DNA from: CAG-791 sp963655255 | GTDB taxonomy: Bacteria; Bacillota; Clostridia; Lachnospirales; Lachnospiraceae | Reading direction: 5' to 3' | NCBI GenBank assembly: GCA_963655255.1 | Contig: CAVKEB010000010.1 | Location: 6,965 to 70,964, forward strand | Length of the DNA: 64,000 bases | Shown here: positions 26,956-35,051 of the stretch, one piece after another | Layout of the letters: each line of letters begins with the position of its first letter | Position numbering within the stretch: position 1 is the stretch's first letter | Program-made: the position numbers and the translations under genes | The notes under the pieces: model-generated | What the model saw: only the letters and a program-made list of their open reading frames with translations | Told to the model about the DNA's origin: nothing | The model's database searches: none

Positions 26956-26970
26956 AAGAAGGTACGAGCA

Positions 26971-28053
26971 ATGGAACTGGATCCTCAGCTGGAAAATCTG
27001 CTGGTCCGCGCCACACAAATGGGGGCTTCGGATCTGCATCTGACCGTCGGTATTCCGCCGGCGGTGCGTGTGAACAGCGAACTGATCATTCTGGAAGATG
27101 AACAAAGACTCCTTCCGGCGGACACCGAGCGTCTTTTGGCGGGAATCATGGACGAGGATCATTTCGCGACATTCCGGAAGAACGGGGAAGTGGATTTTGC
27201 ATTCGGAATGGCGCGGACCGGACGCTTCCGTGTCAACGTCTATCGGCAGCGCGGAACGATGTCGGCTGCGATCCGCATCATGAGCGGTGTCATTCCGAGA
27301 CCGGAGGACCTGCTCATTCCGCAGTCCGTCATTGATCTGACGCAGAAGCAGTCCGGTCTTGTTCTGGTTACGGGACCGACCGGCTCCGGCAAATCGACAA
27401 CACTGGCCTCCCTGATCCAGCGGATCAACGAGACGAGACACTGCCATGTCCTGACGCTGGAGGATCCGATTGAATATCTGTACCGGCACGACAAGTCACT
27501 GGTGGACCAAAGAGAAATCGGACTGGATTCCGGAAGCTTCGCGGGAGCTCTTCGGGCGGCACTTCGCGAGGATCCGGATGTGATCCTGGTAGGAGAGATG
27601 CGGGATCTGGAGACCATCAGCACGGCGCTCACGGCAGCGGAGACGGGACACCTTGTTTTCTCAACGCTTCATACGCTGGGAGCGGCTTCCACGGTCAACC
27701 GCATCGTGGATGTTTTCCCGGAGGCCCAGAAGGATCAGATCCGGACGCAGCTTGCCATGGTTCTGGAGTCGGTGATCTCCCAGAGACTCCTTCCGAAAGC
27801 AGATCAGAACGGGCGGATCGCCTGCTTCGAGGTGATGCACTGCAATACGGCGATCCGGAGCCTCATCCGCGACAACAAGGCCTTCCAGATTCAGGGAATC
27901 ATTCAGACCGGAAGCCGATTCGGCATGATCACACTGGAGGATTCTCTGGTGGAGGCTTTCCGGCGGGGAGACATCACGGAGCAGACCGCACTGGAATACG
28001 CGCAGGATGCCAACGCGGTGAAAATGCGGCTCGGCGCCGGTCAGGCACGATAG
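26971..28053 (+). CDS. pilT: PilT-type twitching motility ATPase (orphan)
   Basis: 360 residues. Secretion ATPase of the PilT/GspE superfamily: N-terminal ASDLHLTVGIPPAVRVN, Walker A GPTGSGKSTTLASL, Asp box LTLEDPIEYLY, Walker B DPDVILVGEMRDLET, and the PilT-type AGALRAALRE and HTLGAASTVNRI segments (AIRHLIRE-like AIRSLIRDNK near the end). It should power pilus retraction, but no other pilus gene is present and it sits inside the branched-chain amino-acid cluster. Start follows AGGAGCGGAAGAAGG. Confidence 0.92.
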   Translation: MELDPQLENLLVRATQMGASDLHLTVGIPPAVRVNSELIILEDEQRLLPADTERLLAGIMDEDHFATFRKNGEVDFAFGMARTGRFRVNVYRQRGTMSAAIRIMSGVIPRPEDLLIPQSVIDLTQKQSGLVLVTGPTGSGKSTTLASLIQRINETRHCHVLTLEDPIEYLYRHDKSLVDQREIGLDSGSFAGALRAALREDPDVILVGEMRDLETISTALTAAETGHLVFSTLHTLGAASTVNRIVDVFPEAQKDQIRTQLAMVLESVISQRLLPKADQNGRIACFEVMHCNTAIRSLIRDNKAFQIQGIIQTGSRFGMITLEDSLVEAFRRGDITEQTALEYAQDANAVKMRLGAGQAR

Positions 28054-28060
28054 TTTTTTT

Positions 28061-28072
28061 GTATCGCGATAC
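28061..28072. promoter_or_regulatory. Perfect 12-bp palindrome upstream of ilvH promoter
   Basis: GTATCGCGATAC, flanked by T7 and TTCTTTCTTT, 7 nt after pilT stop and 28 nt before the -35 of the ilvH promoter. Could be an operator; too short for a typical terminator. Confidence 0.4.
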
Positions 28073-28099
28073 TTCTTTCTTTAACTTATAATATTCATA

Positions 28100-28128
28100 T
28101 TGCATTTTCAAAATGCGGGCGCTATAAT
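28100..28128 (+). promoter_or_regulatory. Promoter for ilvH-ilvC-leuC-leuD
   Basis: TTGCAT (28100-28105), 17 bp, TATAAT (28123-28128). A second TATAAT lies at 28187 without a good -35. The leader to ilvH is about 155 nt; I saw no T-box or leader peptide rich in branched-chain codons. Confidence 0.75.
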
Positions 28129-28291
28129 CGGTTTCAATTTACGGATCCATAGTGAAAAGATATGGAAGTACCAACAAAAAAGGTATTATAATACGGCATC
28201 GATCTGATACCGGCGGATTTTGCGGAAATTCATTGGACATCGGGCGGGAATGCCGCAGGAATCTTTTTTCAGGGTCCGGGAGGACAAGGCA

Positions 28292-28819
28292 ATGCATAAA
28301 AAAGCGTTTCAGCTTCTGGTAGACAACACCTCCGGCGTGCTGTCCAGAATATCCGGACTGTTTTCCAGAAGAGGTTACAACATTGAATCCATCACCGCCG
28401 GTGTGACGGCAGATCCCAAGTATACGCGGATCACCATCGTGGCGTCGGGAGATGATGACATTCTGGATCAGATTGAGAAGCAGGTTCGCAAGCTGGTGGA
28501 CGTGCGGGAGATCAATGAGCTTCCGCCGGAGGAATCGGTTTACCGCGAGCTGGCCCTCATCAAGGTCCGGGTGGATGATGTCAAGCGTGAGAGCATCATT
28601 GCCATTACCAACATTTTCCGGGGCAGCATTGTCGATGTGGCACCGGACTCCCTGATCATCGAGATCACCGGCAATCAGGGCAAAATCGATGCGTTCCTGC
28701 GTCTTCTCTCCGGATATGAGATTCTGGAGCTGGCAAGAACCGGAATTGCCGGCCTGTCCCGCGGAACGGACAAGGTGGTCTATCTGGATGAGAACGGCAA
28801 CGTGATTCGTCCGCAGTAA
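28292..28819 (+). CDS. ilvH: Acetolactate synthase small subunit, second type
   Basis: 175 residues from ATG 28292 (MHKKAFQLLVDNTSG), chosen because GGGAGGACAAGGCA lies immediately upstream. ACT domain (LVDNTSGVLSRISGLFSRRGYNIESITAG) plus ALS small-subunit C-terminal domain (NIFRGSIVDVAPDSLIIEITG). Closer to classic IlvH than the gene at 26230, which lacks the RRGYNIES pattern. Two regulatory subunits with one visible catalytic subunit suggests alternative holoenzymes or a second catalytic gene elsewhere. Confidence 0.93.
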   Translation: MHKKAFQLLVDNTSGVLSRISGLFSRRGYNIESITAGVTADPKYTRITIVASGDDDILDQIEKQVRKLVDVREINELPPEESVYRELALIKVRVDDVKRESIIAITNIFRGSIVDVAPDSLIIEITGNQGKIDAFLRLLSGYEILELARTGIAGLSRGTDKVVYLDENGNVIRPQ

Positions 28820-28926
28820 TTCTTGTATCCCATTCGAAACAGAGAGCGGCACTGTCGACGGCAGAGGCACCTCTGATCCGATGAAGATAAAACATACACA
28901 TGTATTCTATATAGGAGGATATCAAA

Positions 28927-29946
28927 ATGGCAGAAGCAAGAATTTTTTACCAGGAAGATTGCAATCAGTCTCTTCTCGAAGGTAAGAAGATCTGCATTAT
29001 CGGTTATGGTTCTCAGGGCCATGCACACGCACTGAATCTGAAGGATTCCGGATGTGATGTCGTTGTTGGTCTGTACGAGGGCTCCAAGTCCAAGGCAAAG
29101 GCAGAGGCGCAGGGCCTTACGGTCCTTCCCACTGCTGAGGCAGTCAAGCAGTCCGACATCATCATGATCCTGATCAACGATGAGCTGCAGGCTGACATGT
29201 ACAAGAAGGATGTCGCTCCCAACCTGAAGGCCGGCGATATGCTGATGTTCGCACATGGCTTCAACATCAATTACAAGCTGATCGTTCCTCCGAAGGATGT
29301 CGATGTCACCATGATCGCTCCCAAGGCTCCCGGACATACCGTTCGTTCCGAGTATGAGGCAGGCAAGGGAACTCCGATGCTGGTAGCAGTGGAGCAGGAT
29401 GCGACCGGACACGCTCTGGATAAGGCACTGGCTTACGGCGCAGCAATCGGCGGAGCACGTGCAGGTATCCTGGAGACCACCTTCAAGACCGAGACCGAGA
29501 CCGACCTGTTCGGTGAGCAGGCAGTTCTGTGCGGCGGTGTCTGCGCTCTGATGCAGGCAGGCTTCGAGACTCTGTGCGAGGCTGGCTATGATCCGAGAAA
29601 CGCATACTTCGAGTGCATCCACGAGATGAAGTTGATCGTAGACCTGATCTATCAGTCCGGTTTCGCAGGAATGCGTTATTCCATCTCCAACACGGCTGAG
29701 TACGGCGATTATGTCACCGGCCCGAAGATCGTTACCCCTGAAGTGAAGAAGGCAATGAAGCAGGTTCTGTCCGACATTCAGGATGGCACCTTCGCATCCG
29801 AGTTCATCCAGGATATGAAGAACGGTCAGATCCACTTCCAGGCAATGAGAAAGAAAGCTGCGGCTCATCCGTCCGAGACGGTCGGCAAGGAAATCCGCAA
29901 GCTGTACAGCTGGAACAACGAGTCTGACATGCTGATCAACAACTGA
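28927..29946 (+). CDS. ilvC: Ketol-acid reductoisomerase (class I)
   Basis: 339 residues, the class I length. Converts acetolactate/acetohydroxybutyrate to dihydroxy-acids with NAD(P)H. Rossmann motif IGYGSQGHAHALNL, cofactor loop GLYEGSKSKAKAE, and metal-binding region ETETDLFGEQAVLCGG are present. The site TAGGAGGATATCAAA is strong, and codons favour T/A-ending forms more than the neighbours, consistent with high expression. The gene is followed by a structured repeat block before leuC. Confidence 0.96.
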   Translation: MAEARIFYQEDCNQSLLEGKKICIIGYGSQGHAHALNLKDSGCDVVVGLYEGSKSKAKAEAQGLTVLPTAEAVKQSDIIMILINDELQADMYKKDVAPNLKAGDMLMFAHGFNINYKLIVPPKDVDVTMIAPKAPGHTVRSEYEAGKGTPMLVAVEQDATGHALDKALAYGAAIGGARAGILETTFKTETETDLFGEQAVLCGGVCALMQAGFETLCEAGYDPRNAYFECIHEMKLIVDLIYQSGFAGMRYSISNTAEYGDYVTGPKIVTPEVKKAMKQVLSDIQDGTFASEFIQDMKNGQIHFQAMRKKAAAHPSETVGKEIRKLYSWNNESDMLINN

Positions 29947-29957
29947 TTAAAAAAGTC

Positions 29958-30061
29958 GGCACCCCAGCCGACTGGACGTAATGCCAGACGGGAGCTCGCT
30001 CACGGCCTGGCTTACGGACAGGAGGCTGGGGCGGCCAAGGTGCGAAGCACCTCCGGCCGCC
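29958..30061 (+). repeat. Large hairpin region after ilvC
   Basis: GGCACCCCAGCC (29959 on) can pair with GGCTGGGG (30023-30031), enclosing smaller stems; then GGCGGCC-AAGGTGC-GAA-GCACCT-CC-GGCCGCC is a long hairpin at 30030-30061. Directly followed by the 60-bp tandem repeats. No gene. Confidence 0.65.
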
Positions 30062-30064
30062 TGT

Positions 30065-30224
30065 CCCGAAAAACGCGAAGCGGTTTGAGGGAAAGGTGCC
30101 GACGAGAGTAGTGGGCATCATCTTCCCGAAAAACGCGAAGCGGTTTGAGGGAGGGTGCCGACGAAAGCGTTGGGCGCCATATTTCCGAAAAACGCGAAGC
30201 GGTTTGAGGGAAAGGTGCCGATGA
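30065..30224 (+). repeat. Three tandem ~60-bp repeats between ilvC and leuC
   Basis: Copies begin at 30065, 30125 and 30185 (periods 60 and about 59). Each carries CCGAAAAACGCGAAGCG followed by GTTTGAGGG, a small AACGC-GAA-GCGGTT hairpin, then GGTGCCGACGA. The units are nearly identical in the first 30 bases and vary after that. Unlike the A-F hairpin families, this block is a simple tandem array. It fills the gap up to the leuC leader. Confidence 0.88.
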
Positions 30225-30306
30225 AGAAAATATGTTTATAGAAGGGGCAGAGGAGAGCATCTCCCCTGTCCCTTTTGATATCTTCGATACAATAAGGAGA
30301 ATCCAG

Positions 30307-31566
30307 ATGGGAATGACAATGACACAGAAGATCCTTGCGCGCCGCGCAGGTCTTCCTTCGGTCAAGGCAGGGCAGCTGATTGAGGCGGATCTTGATCTTG
30401 TGCTCGGCAATGACATTACTGCTCCGGTTGCGATTAAGGAAATGAACCGCTTCCGGAAAGAAGGTGTGTTCAATAAGGACAAAATTGCGCTGGTTCCGGA
30501 TCACTTTGTTCCGGCCAAGGACATCAAGTCGGCGGAGAACTGCAAGTGTGTCCGCGAATTTGCACACCGCAATAAGATCACCAATTATTTTGAAGTCGGA
30601 CAGATGGGAATTGAGCACGCGCTCATTCCGGAACAGGGCCTTGTGGCACCCGGAGACGTGATCATCGGTGCGGACTCCCACACCTGCACCTACGGTGCAC
30701 TCGGCGCCTTCTCCACCGGCGTCGGTTCCACGGATATGGCTGCCGGCATGGCGACCGGAAAGGCATGGTTCAAGGTTCCGTCTGCCATTCAGTTCCATCT
30801 GACCGGAAAGCTTTCTCCCTGGGTCAGCGGCAAGGATGTCATCCTTCATATCATCGGCATGATCGGTGTGGATGGAGCGCTTTACCAGTCGATGGAATTC
30901 ACCGGCCCCGGCGTTGCCGAGCTGTCGATGGACGACCGCTTTACCATCTCCAACATGGCGATTGAGGCGGGCGGCAAGAATGGCATTTTCCCGGTAGACG
31001 AGAAGACGCTTGCCTATGAGAAGGAGCACGGCGCAGCCGAAGGGCAGATTTTCGAGGCGGATCCCGATGCGGAATACGAGAAAACCTACGAGATCAACCT
31101 TTCGAAAATCAAGCCGACTGTTTCTTTCCCCCATCTTCCGGAGAATGCGAAGACCTTCGATGAGATTCCGGAGATCCGGATTGACCAGGTAGTCATCGGA
31201 TCCTGCACCAACGGACGCATCAGCGACCTTCGCACGGCGGCGGCAATCCTGAAGGGACGCCATGTCGCGGAGGGCATGCGCTGCATCGTGATTCCGGCGA
31301 CGAATCGGATTTATCTGAAGGCACTGGAAGAGGGGCTCATTGAGACCTTCATCAAGGCGGGAGCGGTTGTTTCCACACCGACCTGCGGACCGTGTCTTGG
31401 CGGCTACATGGGAATTCTGGCGGCCGGAGAGCGCTGCGTTTCCACGACCAACCGCAACTTTGTCGGCCGCATGGGCGACACGACCTCGGAGATCTACCTT
31501 GCAAGCCCGGCAACGGCGGCGGCATCGGCAATCGCGGGTGTCATCGCGGATCCTTGCAAATATTGA
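30307..31566 (+). CDS. leuC: 3-isopropylmalate dehydratase, large subunit
   Basis: 419 residues from ATG 30307, chosen because AAGGAG lies 7 nt upstream. Aconitase-superfamily [4Fe-4S] enzyme of leucine synthesis. Cluster cysteines are in VIGSCTNGRISD and TPTCGPCLGGYMG; GADSHTCTYGALG is the other conserved block. It is the short HacA/LeuC2-like type that works with a separate small subunit, which follows after 12 nt. Confidence 0.95.
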   Translation: MGMTMTQKILARRAGLPSVKAGQLIEADLDLVLGNDITAPVAIKEMNRFRKEGVFNKDKIALVPDHFVPAKDIKSAENCKCVREFAHRNKITNYFEVGQMGIEHALIPEQGLVAPGDVIIGADSHTCTYGALGAFSTGVGSTDMAAGMATGKAWFKVPSAIQFHLTGKLSPWVSGKDVILHIIGMIGVDGALYQSMEFTGPGVAELSMDDRFTISNMAIEAGGKNGIFPVDEKTLAYEKEHGAAEGQIFEADPDAEYEKTYEINLSKIKPTVSFPHLPENAKTFDEIPEIRIDQVVIGSCTNGRISDLRTAAAILKGRHVAEGMRCIVIPATNRIYLKALEEGLIETFIKAGAVVSTPTCGPCLGGYMGILAAGERCVSTTNRNFVGRMGDTTSEIYLASPATAAASAIAGVIADPCKY

Positions 31567-31578
31567 GGAGGGATAGGA

Positions 31579-32073
31579 ATGGAAGCAGCAAGAGGAACAG
31601 TATTCAGATTCGGTGACAACGTAGATACGGATGTCATCATTCCCGCCCGGTATCTGGCAACCTCCGAGCCTTCGGAGCTTGCCGCACACTGCATGGAGGA
31701 CATTGACAAGACCTTCATTCAGAAGGTGAAGAAGGGCGATATTATTGTCGCGGGACGCAACTTCGGCTGCGGATCTTCCCGTGAGCATGCGCCGATTGCC
31801 ATCAAGGCGGCCGGTGTCTCCTGCGTCATCGCAGAGACGTTCGCGCGGATTTTCTACCGCAATGCCATCAACATCGGACTTCCGATCATTGAGTGCCCGG
31901 AGGCGGCGAAGGAGATCCAGGCAGGAGAGACGGTGTCCATCAATTTTGACACCGGTGTCATCACGGACGAGACGACGGGTAAGACGTATCAGGGACAGGC
32001 GTTCCCTCCGTTCATGCAGGGCCTGATCGATGCGGGCGGACTGATCAACTACGTCAACAGCAAGGAAGCATAA
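31579..32073 (+). CDS. leuD: 3-isopropylmalate dehydratase, small subunit
   Basis: 164 residues. Swivel domain that completes the LeuCD active site: NVDTDVIIPARYL at the N terminus and AGRNFGCGSSREHAP, the substrate-binding loop. Site GAGGAGGGATAGGA precedes the ATG. Ends the branched-chain cluster; leuA, leuB and ilvD are not in this window. Confidence 0.96.
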   Translation: MEAARGTVFRFGDNVDTDVIIPARYLATSEPSELAAHCMEDIDKTFIQKVKKGDIIVAGRNFGCGSSREHAPIAIKAAGVSCVIAETFARIFYRNAINIGLPIIECPEAAKEIQAGETVSINFDTGVITDETTGKTYQGQAFPPFMQGLIDAGGLINYVNSKEA

Positions 32074-32170
32074 ATCCATTACAATTCAGCGCATCGCGAG
32101 TTTCTGCAGGGGAATCCTTGATGCTGCCGGAAGGCACGGAACGGCTGAAAATACAAAAACAGAGTAGTAA

Positions 32171-32214
32171 AAGGCAGGTTTTGCGGGAATAGCGCAAAAC
32201 CTGCCTTGTTTTTC
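32171..32214 (+). terminator. Rho-independent terminator after leuD
   Basis: AAGGCAGGTTTTGCG (32171-32185) pairs perfectly with CGCAAAACCTGCCTT (32193-32207), then GTTTTTC. 15-bp stem. It lies between convergent leuD and the regulator gene. Confidence 0.95.
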
Positions 32215-32228
32215 ACAGGATGATTCCA

Positions 32229-33152
32229 TTACGGTTTCTTTATCGGAGAATAGGCAATCTGTACATTGATATCCTGGTTGTAATTGCCGAAAGTCTTTCC
32301 AAAAAGAGTGAGGCCGCCGATGTGCGCTGCAGAATCCAGCACAGCAATTCTGAGCCGGAGGGAGCTCCTGCCGGTCAGATGAAAGGAATCAATCGTGACA
32401 TCTGACTTGCGGTCTCCGTCAATAAAGGTTCCCTTCCGGTTGATCTGAAGCATTTTCAGAAGGCCGTACTGATTCCAGCCGGGGAACCACCAGTCGGGAG
32501 TAAGAAGCCCCCTCACCTCGCCGAAATCACCGGGGGATGTCCAGGCGGCAATGTTCACGCCGTTCAGGAAAAAAGAGATGTCAGACGGCCAGTTTTCATT
32601 GATGCCGGGCGCTTCTGAAGAAATCTCCATCGAAATACAGATTTCATCAATCTGCTGGTCATAGGGAATGAGATTGGGAATCGCATATTCCACATAGCCT
32701 CTTGTGAACCATAGAATGTCCGCGCTGAAACGGTCGTTGTGAAAGAAATAGCGCCGATCATCCACTTCGCCGATCAGATGCTTTTCCGAGGCGAGACCGC
32801 AGGTCGGATAAACATCACAGTCACAGTAATGTCCGATGGAAATAGAAGTGTTGTAGAGATTCTGCATTGGAACGTTGCGGCTTAGTTCAATCAGAATTTT
32901 ATCCTGATTTACGGTGCAGATCTTCTGGCTGCCATGTATGCCCTGCTGGCTGGTAACGCGTATCAGACCGCATTCTTCCAGAAGTCGGATATGGCTGGTC
33001 AGTGCCCCGTTTGAAATGTCAAGCTTCTGTGCCAGCTCCTTCATATTGATGCCGCTGTTCTCCAGCAGGATATTCAGAATCCGGATGCGGACATCGGAAC
33101 CGAGCGCCTTGAAAATATTCAGCCCATCTTCGAGTTGCGTAATATGCAGCAT
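32229..33152 (-). CDS. ArsR-like winged-helix regulator with large C-terminal beta domain
   Basis: 307 residues. The N-terminal ~90 residues form an ArsR-type winged helix (LGSDVRIRILNILLENSGINMKELAQKL, then ISNGALTSHIRLLEECGLI). A Cys/His segment HYCDCDVYPTCG (about residues 108-119) might bind metal or shape a linker. The rest, about 190 residues with many Trp/Phe/Tyr (DWWFPGWNQYGLL), looks like a beta-sandwich that could sense a carbohydrate. Divergent from two GH51 genes, so a role as their regulator is inferred. Confidence 0.78.
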   Translation of the reverse strand: MLHITQLEDGLNIFKALGSDVRIRILNILLENSGINMKELAQKLDISNGALTSHIRLLEECGLIRVTSQQGIHGSQKICTVNQDKILIELSRNVPMQNLYNTSISIGHYCDCDVYPTCGLASEKHLIGEVDDRRYFFHNDRFSADILWFTRGYVEYAIPNLIPYDQQIDEICISMEISSEAPGINENWPSDISFFLNGVNIAAWTSPGDFGEVRGLLTPDWWFPGWNQYGLLKMLQINRKGTFIDGDRKSDVTIDSFHLTGRSSLRLRIAVLDSAAHIGGLTLFGKTFGNYNQDINVQIAYSPIKKP

Positions 33153-33202
33153 AACATCTCCCTTTGTCGGATCAGAATACCGGATCCATGATCCTCCTGA
33201 CC

Positions 33203-33223
33203 AAACGAAAACATAAACGAAAA
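33203..33223. promoter_or_regulatory. Direct repeat, candidate operator in the arabinofuranosidase/regulator intergenic region
   Basis: AAACGAAAA occurs twice (33203-33211 and 33215-33223), 12 bp start to start, i.e. about one helical turn. It lies in the regulator's leader. The rest of 33153-33492 is AT-rich and without a gene. Confidence 0.45.
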
Positions 33224-33373
33224 AGGTAAACTAACAGAAGAATTCTGCTTTTGCCCTCAAACTATAGCAGAGAACATGGACAAGAAACAAGATAAAGTGA
33301 TGAGAAAATCCGTGAGGCTGCACATTTAGTTTAGAAATAGCAAAAATAAAATGGAAAAATCAAAACGTAAATA

Positions 33374-33402
33374 TTGACATCCCCGCAGGGCGATTATATA
33401 TT
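33374..33402 (+). promoter_or_regulatory. Promoter for the GH51 pair
   Basis: TTGACA (33374-33379), 17 bp, TATATT (33397-33402); consensus spacing, about 85 nt before the first GH51 start. Confidence 0.88.
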
Positions 33403-33492
33403 GTGAACAGACAAGGGGAACAGAAATCGGAGTGTCTGTTCGGACAGAAAAACATGGCAGGGATATAGCAATACAAGGAGGGTACCACACAG

Positions 33493-35004
33493 ATGGCACG
33501 CAAAACAAAACTGATTGTCGACAAGGATTTTAAAATCGGAGAAGTGGATAAGAGAGTCTACGGCTCCTTTATCGAGCACCTCGGCCGCGCGGTGTATACG
33601 GGCATTTATCAGCCGGATCATCCGACCGCGGATGAACTGGGATTCCGCAAGGATGTGATTGATCTTGTCAGGGAGCTGGACGTTCCGATCGTCCGCTATC
33701 CCGGCGGAAACTTTGTCTCCAATTTCTACTGGGAGGATTCCGTCGGACCGAAGGATCAGAGAAAGCCGCGGCTGGATCTCGCATGGAGAACCTATGAGCC
33801 CAACCTGGTCGGCATCAACGAGTTCTCCAAGTGGGCGAAGAAGGCGAATACCAATGTCATGATGGCCGTCAACCTCGGAACCCGCGGAACCACGGACGCA
33901 CTGAACCTTCTGGAGTACTGCAACCTGGATACCGATTCCTATTATGCGAATCTCCGCCGCCAGCACGGCGACAAGGATCCGTACGGCATCAAGCTCTGGT
34001 GCATGGGAAATGAAATGGACGGACCGTGGCAGATGGGACACAAGGAGGCACGGGAATACGGCCATCTTGCAGCGGAGACCTCCAAGGCCATGAAGACCAT
34101 GGATCACTCCATTGAGACGGTGGTCTGCGGATCCTCCAACGTCATGATGCCAACCTTCGGAAAGTGGGAGTCAACGGTTCTGGATGAGGCCTACGACTAT
34201 GTGGACTACGTTTCCCTCCATCAGTACTGGGGCAATCAGGACAACGACACGCCGGAGTTCTTCGCGGTGACGGATGATCTGGAATATTTCCTGAAATCCG
34301 TGATTGCAACCTGTGACTACGTGAAGGCGACCAAGCACGGCAAGAAGAACATCAACCTGTCCTTTGACGAGTGGAATGTCTGGTATCACTCCACGCAGCA
34401 GGACAACGAGGACATGGAGAACCTTCCCTGGAGATCTCATCCGCATCTTCTGGAGGATATCTACAATTATGAGGATGCCATTGTGGATGCGCTGGCACTC
34501 ATCAAGTTCCTGCAGCATGCGGACCGCGTGAAGGTCGCGTGCCTGGCACAGCTCGTCAATGTCATTGCGCCGATCATGACCGAGGAGAACGGTCCTGCAT
34601 GGAGACAGACGATTTTCTATCCGTTCTATCTGGTTTCGAAGTACGGACGCGGCGTGGCACTGCAGCCTGTGATGTCCGGTGAGGATCACGCTACGAGTAA
34701 GCACGATCATGTTACGGATGTGGAGGCGGTTTCCGTCTACAACGAGGAGAAGGAACAGGTCGCTGTCTTTGCGGTCAACCGCAACACCGAGGAGAACGTG
34801 GAGTTCGAAGTGGACCTTCGCGGCTTCGAGGGCTACAAGGTCGTGGACTTCCAGGCGATGGAAGGAACCGACATGAAGGCAGTCAATTCCGCGGCAGGAG
34901 AGGTTGTCAAGCCTGTGGCAAGAACGGATTACAAGCTGGACGGCGGGATTCTCACGGCCAACCTGAAGCCCGCAAGCTTTGTTACGATTGTGCTCGGAAA
35001 ATAA
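33493..35004 (+). CDS. GH51 alpha-L-arabinofuranosidase
   Basis: 503 residues. Releases terminal arabinofuranose from arabinan/arabinoxylan oligosaccharides. Acid/base Glu lies in CMGNEMDGPWQMGH and the nucleophile Glu in LSFDEWNVWYH; the N-terminal strand YGSFIEHLGRAVYTGIY is typical of GH51. No signal peptide, so it acts in the cytoplasm on imported oligosaccharides. Ribosome binding site CAAGGAGGGTACC. A second GH51 gene follows 47 nt later. Confidence 0.95.
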   Translation: MARKTKLIVDKDFKIGEVDKRVYGSFIEHLGRAVYTGIYQPDHPTADELGFRKDVIDLVRELDVPIVRYPGGNFVSNFYWEDSVGPKDQRKPRLDLAWRTYEPNLVGINEFSKWAKKANTNVMMAVNLGTRGTTDALNLLEYCNLDTDSYYANLRRQHGDKDPYGIKLWCMGNEMDGPWQMGHKEAREYGHLAAETSKAMKTMDHSIETVVCGSSNVMMPTFGKWESTVLDEAYDYVDYVSLHQYWGNQDNDTPEFFAVTDDLEYFLKSVIATCDYVKATKHGKKNINLSFDEWNVWYHSTQQDNEDMENLPWRSHPHLLEDIYNYEDAIVDALALIKFLQHADRVKVACLAQLVNVIAPIMTEENGPAWRQTIFYPFYLVSKYGRGVALQPVMSGEDHATSKHDHVTDVEAVSVYNEEKEQVAVFAVNRNTEENVEFEVDLRGFEGYKVVDFQAMEGTDMKAVNSAAGEVVKPVARTDYKLDGGILTANLKPASFVTIVLGK

Positions 35005-35051
35005 AAGGAAGTTTCACGGAGCAGATACCATTTTCACAGAGAGGATTTATC

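Noticed and set aside
29958..30224. CRISPR-like array between ilvC and leuC.
   Set aside because: Units are contiguous 60-bp tandem repeats with no unique spacers of constant size and no cas genes.
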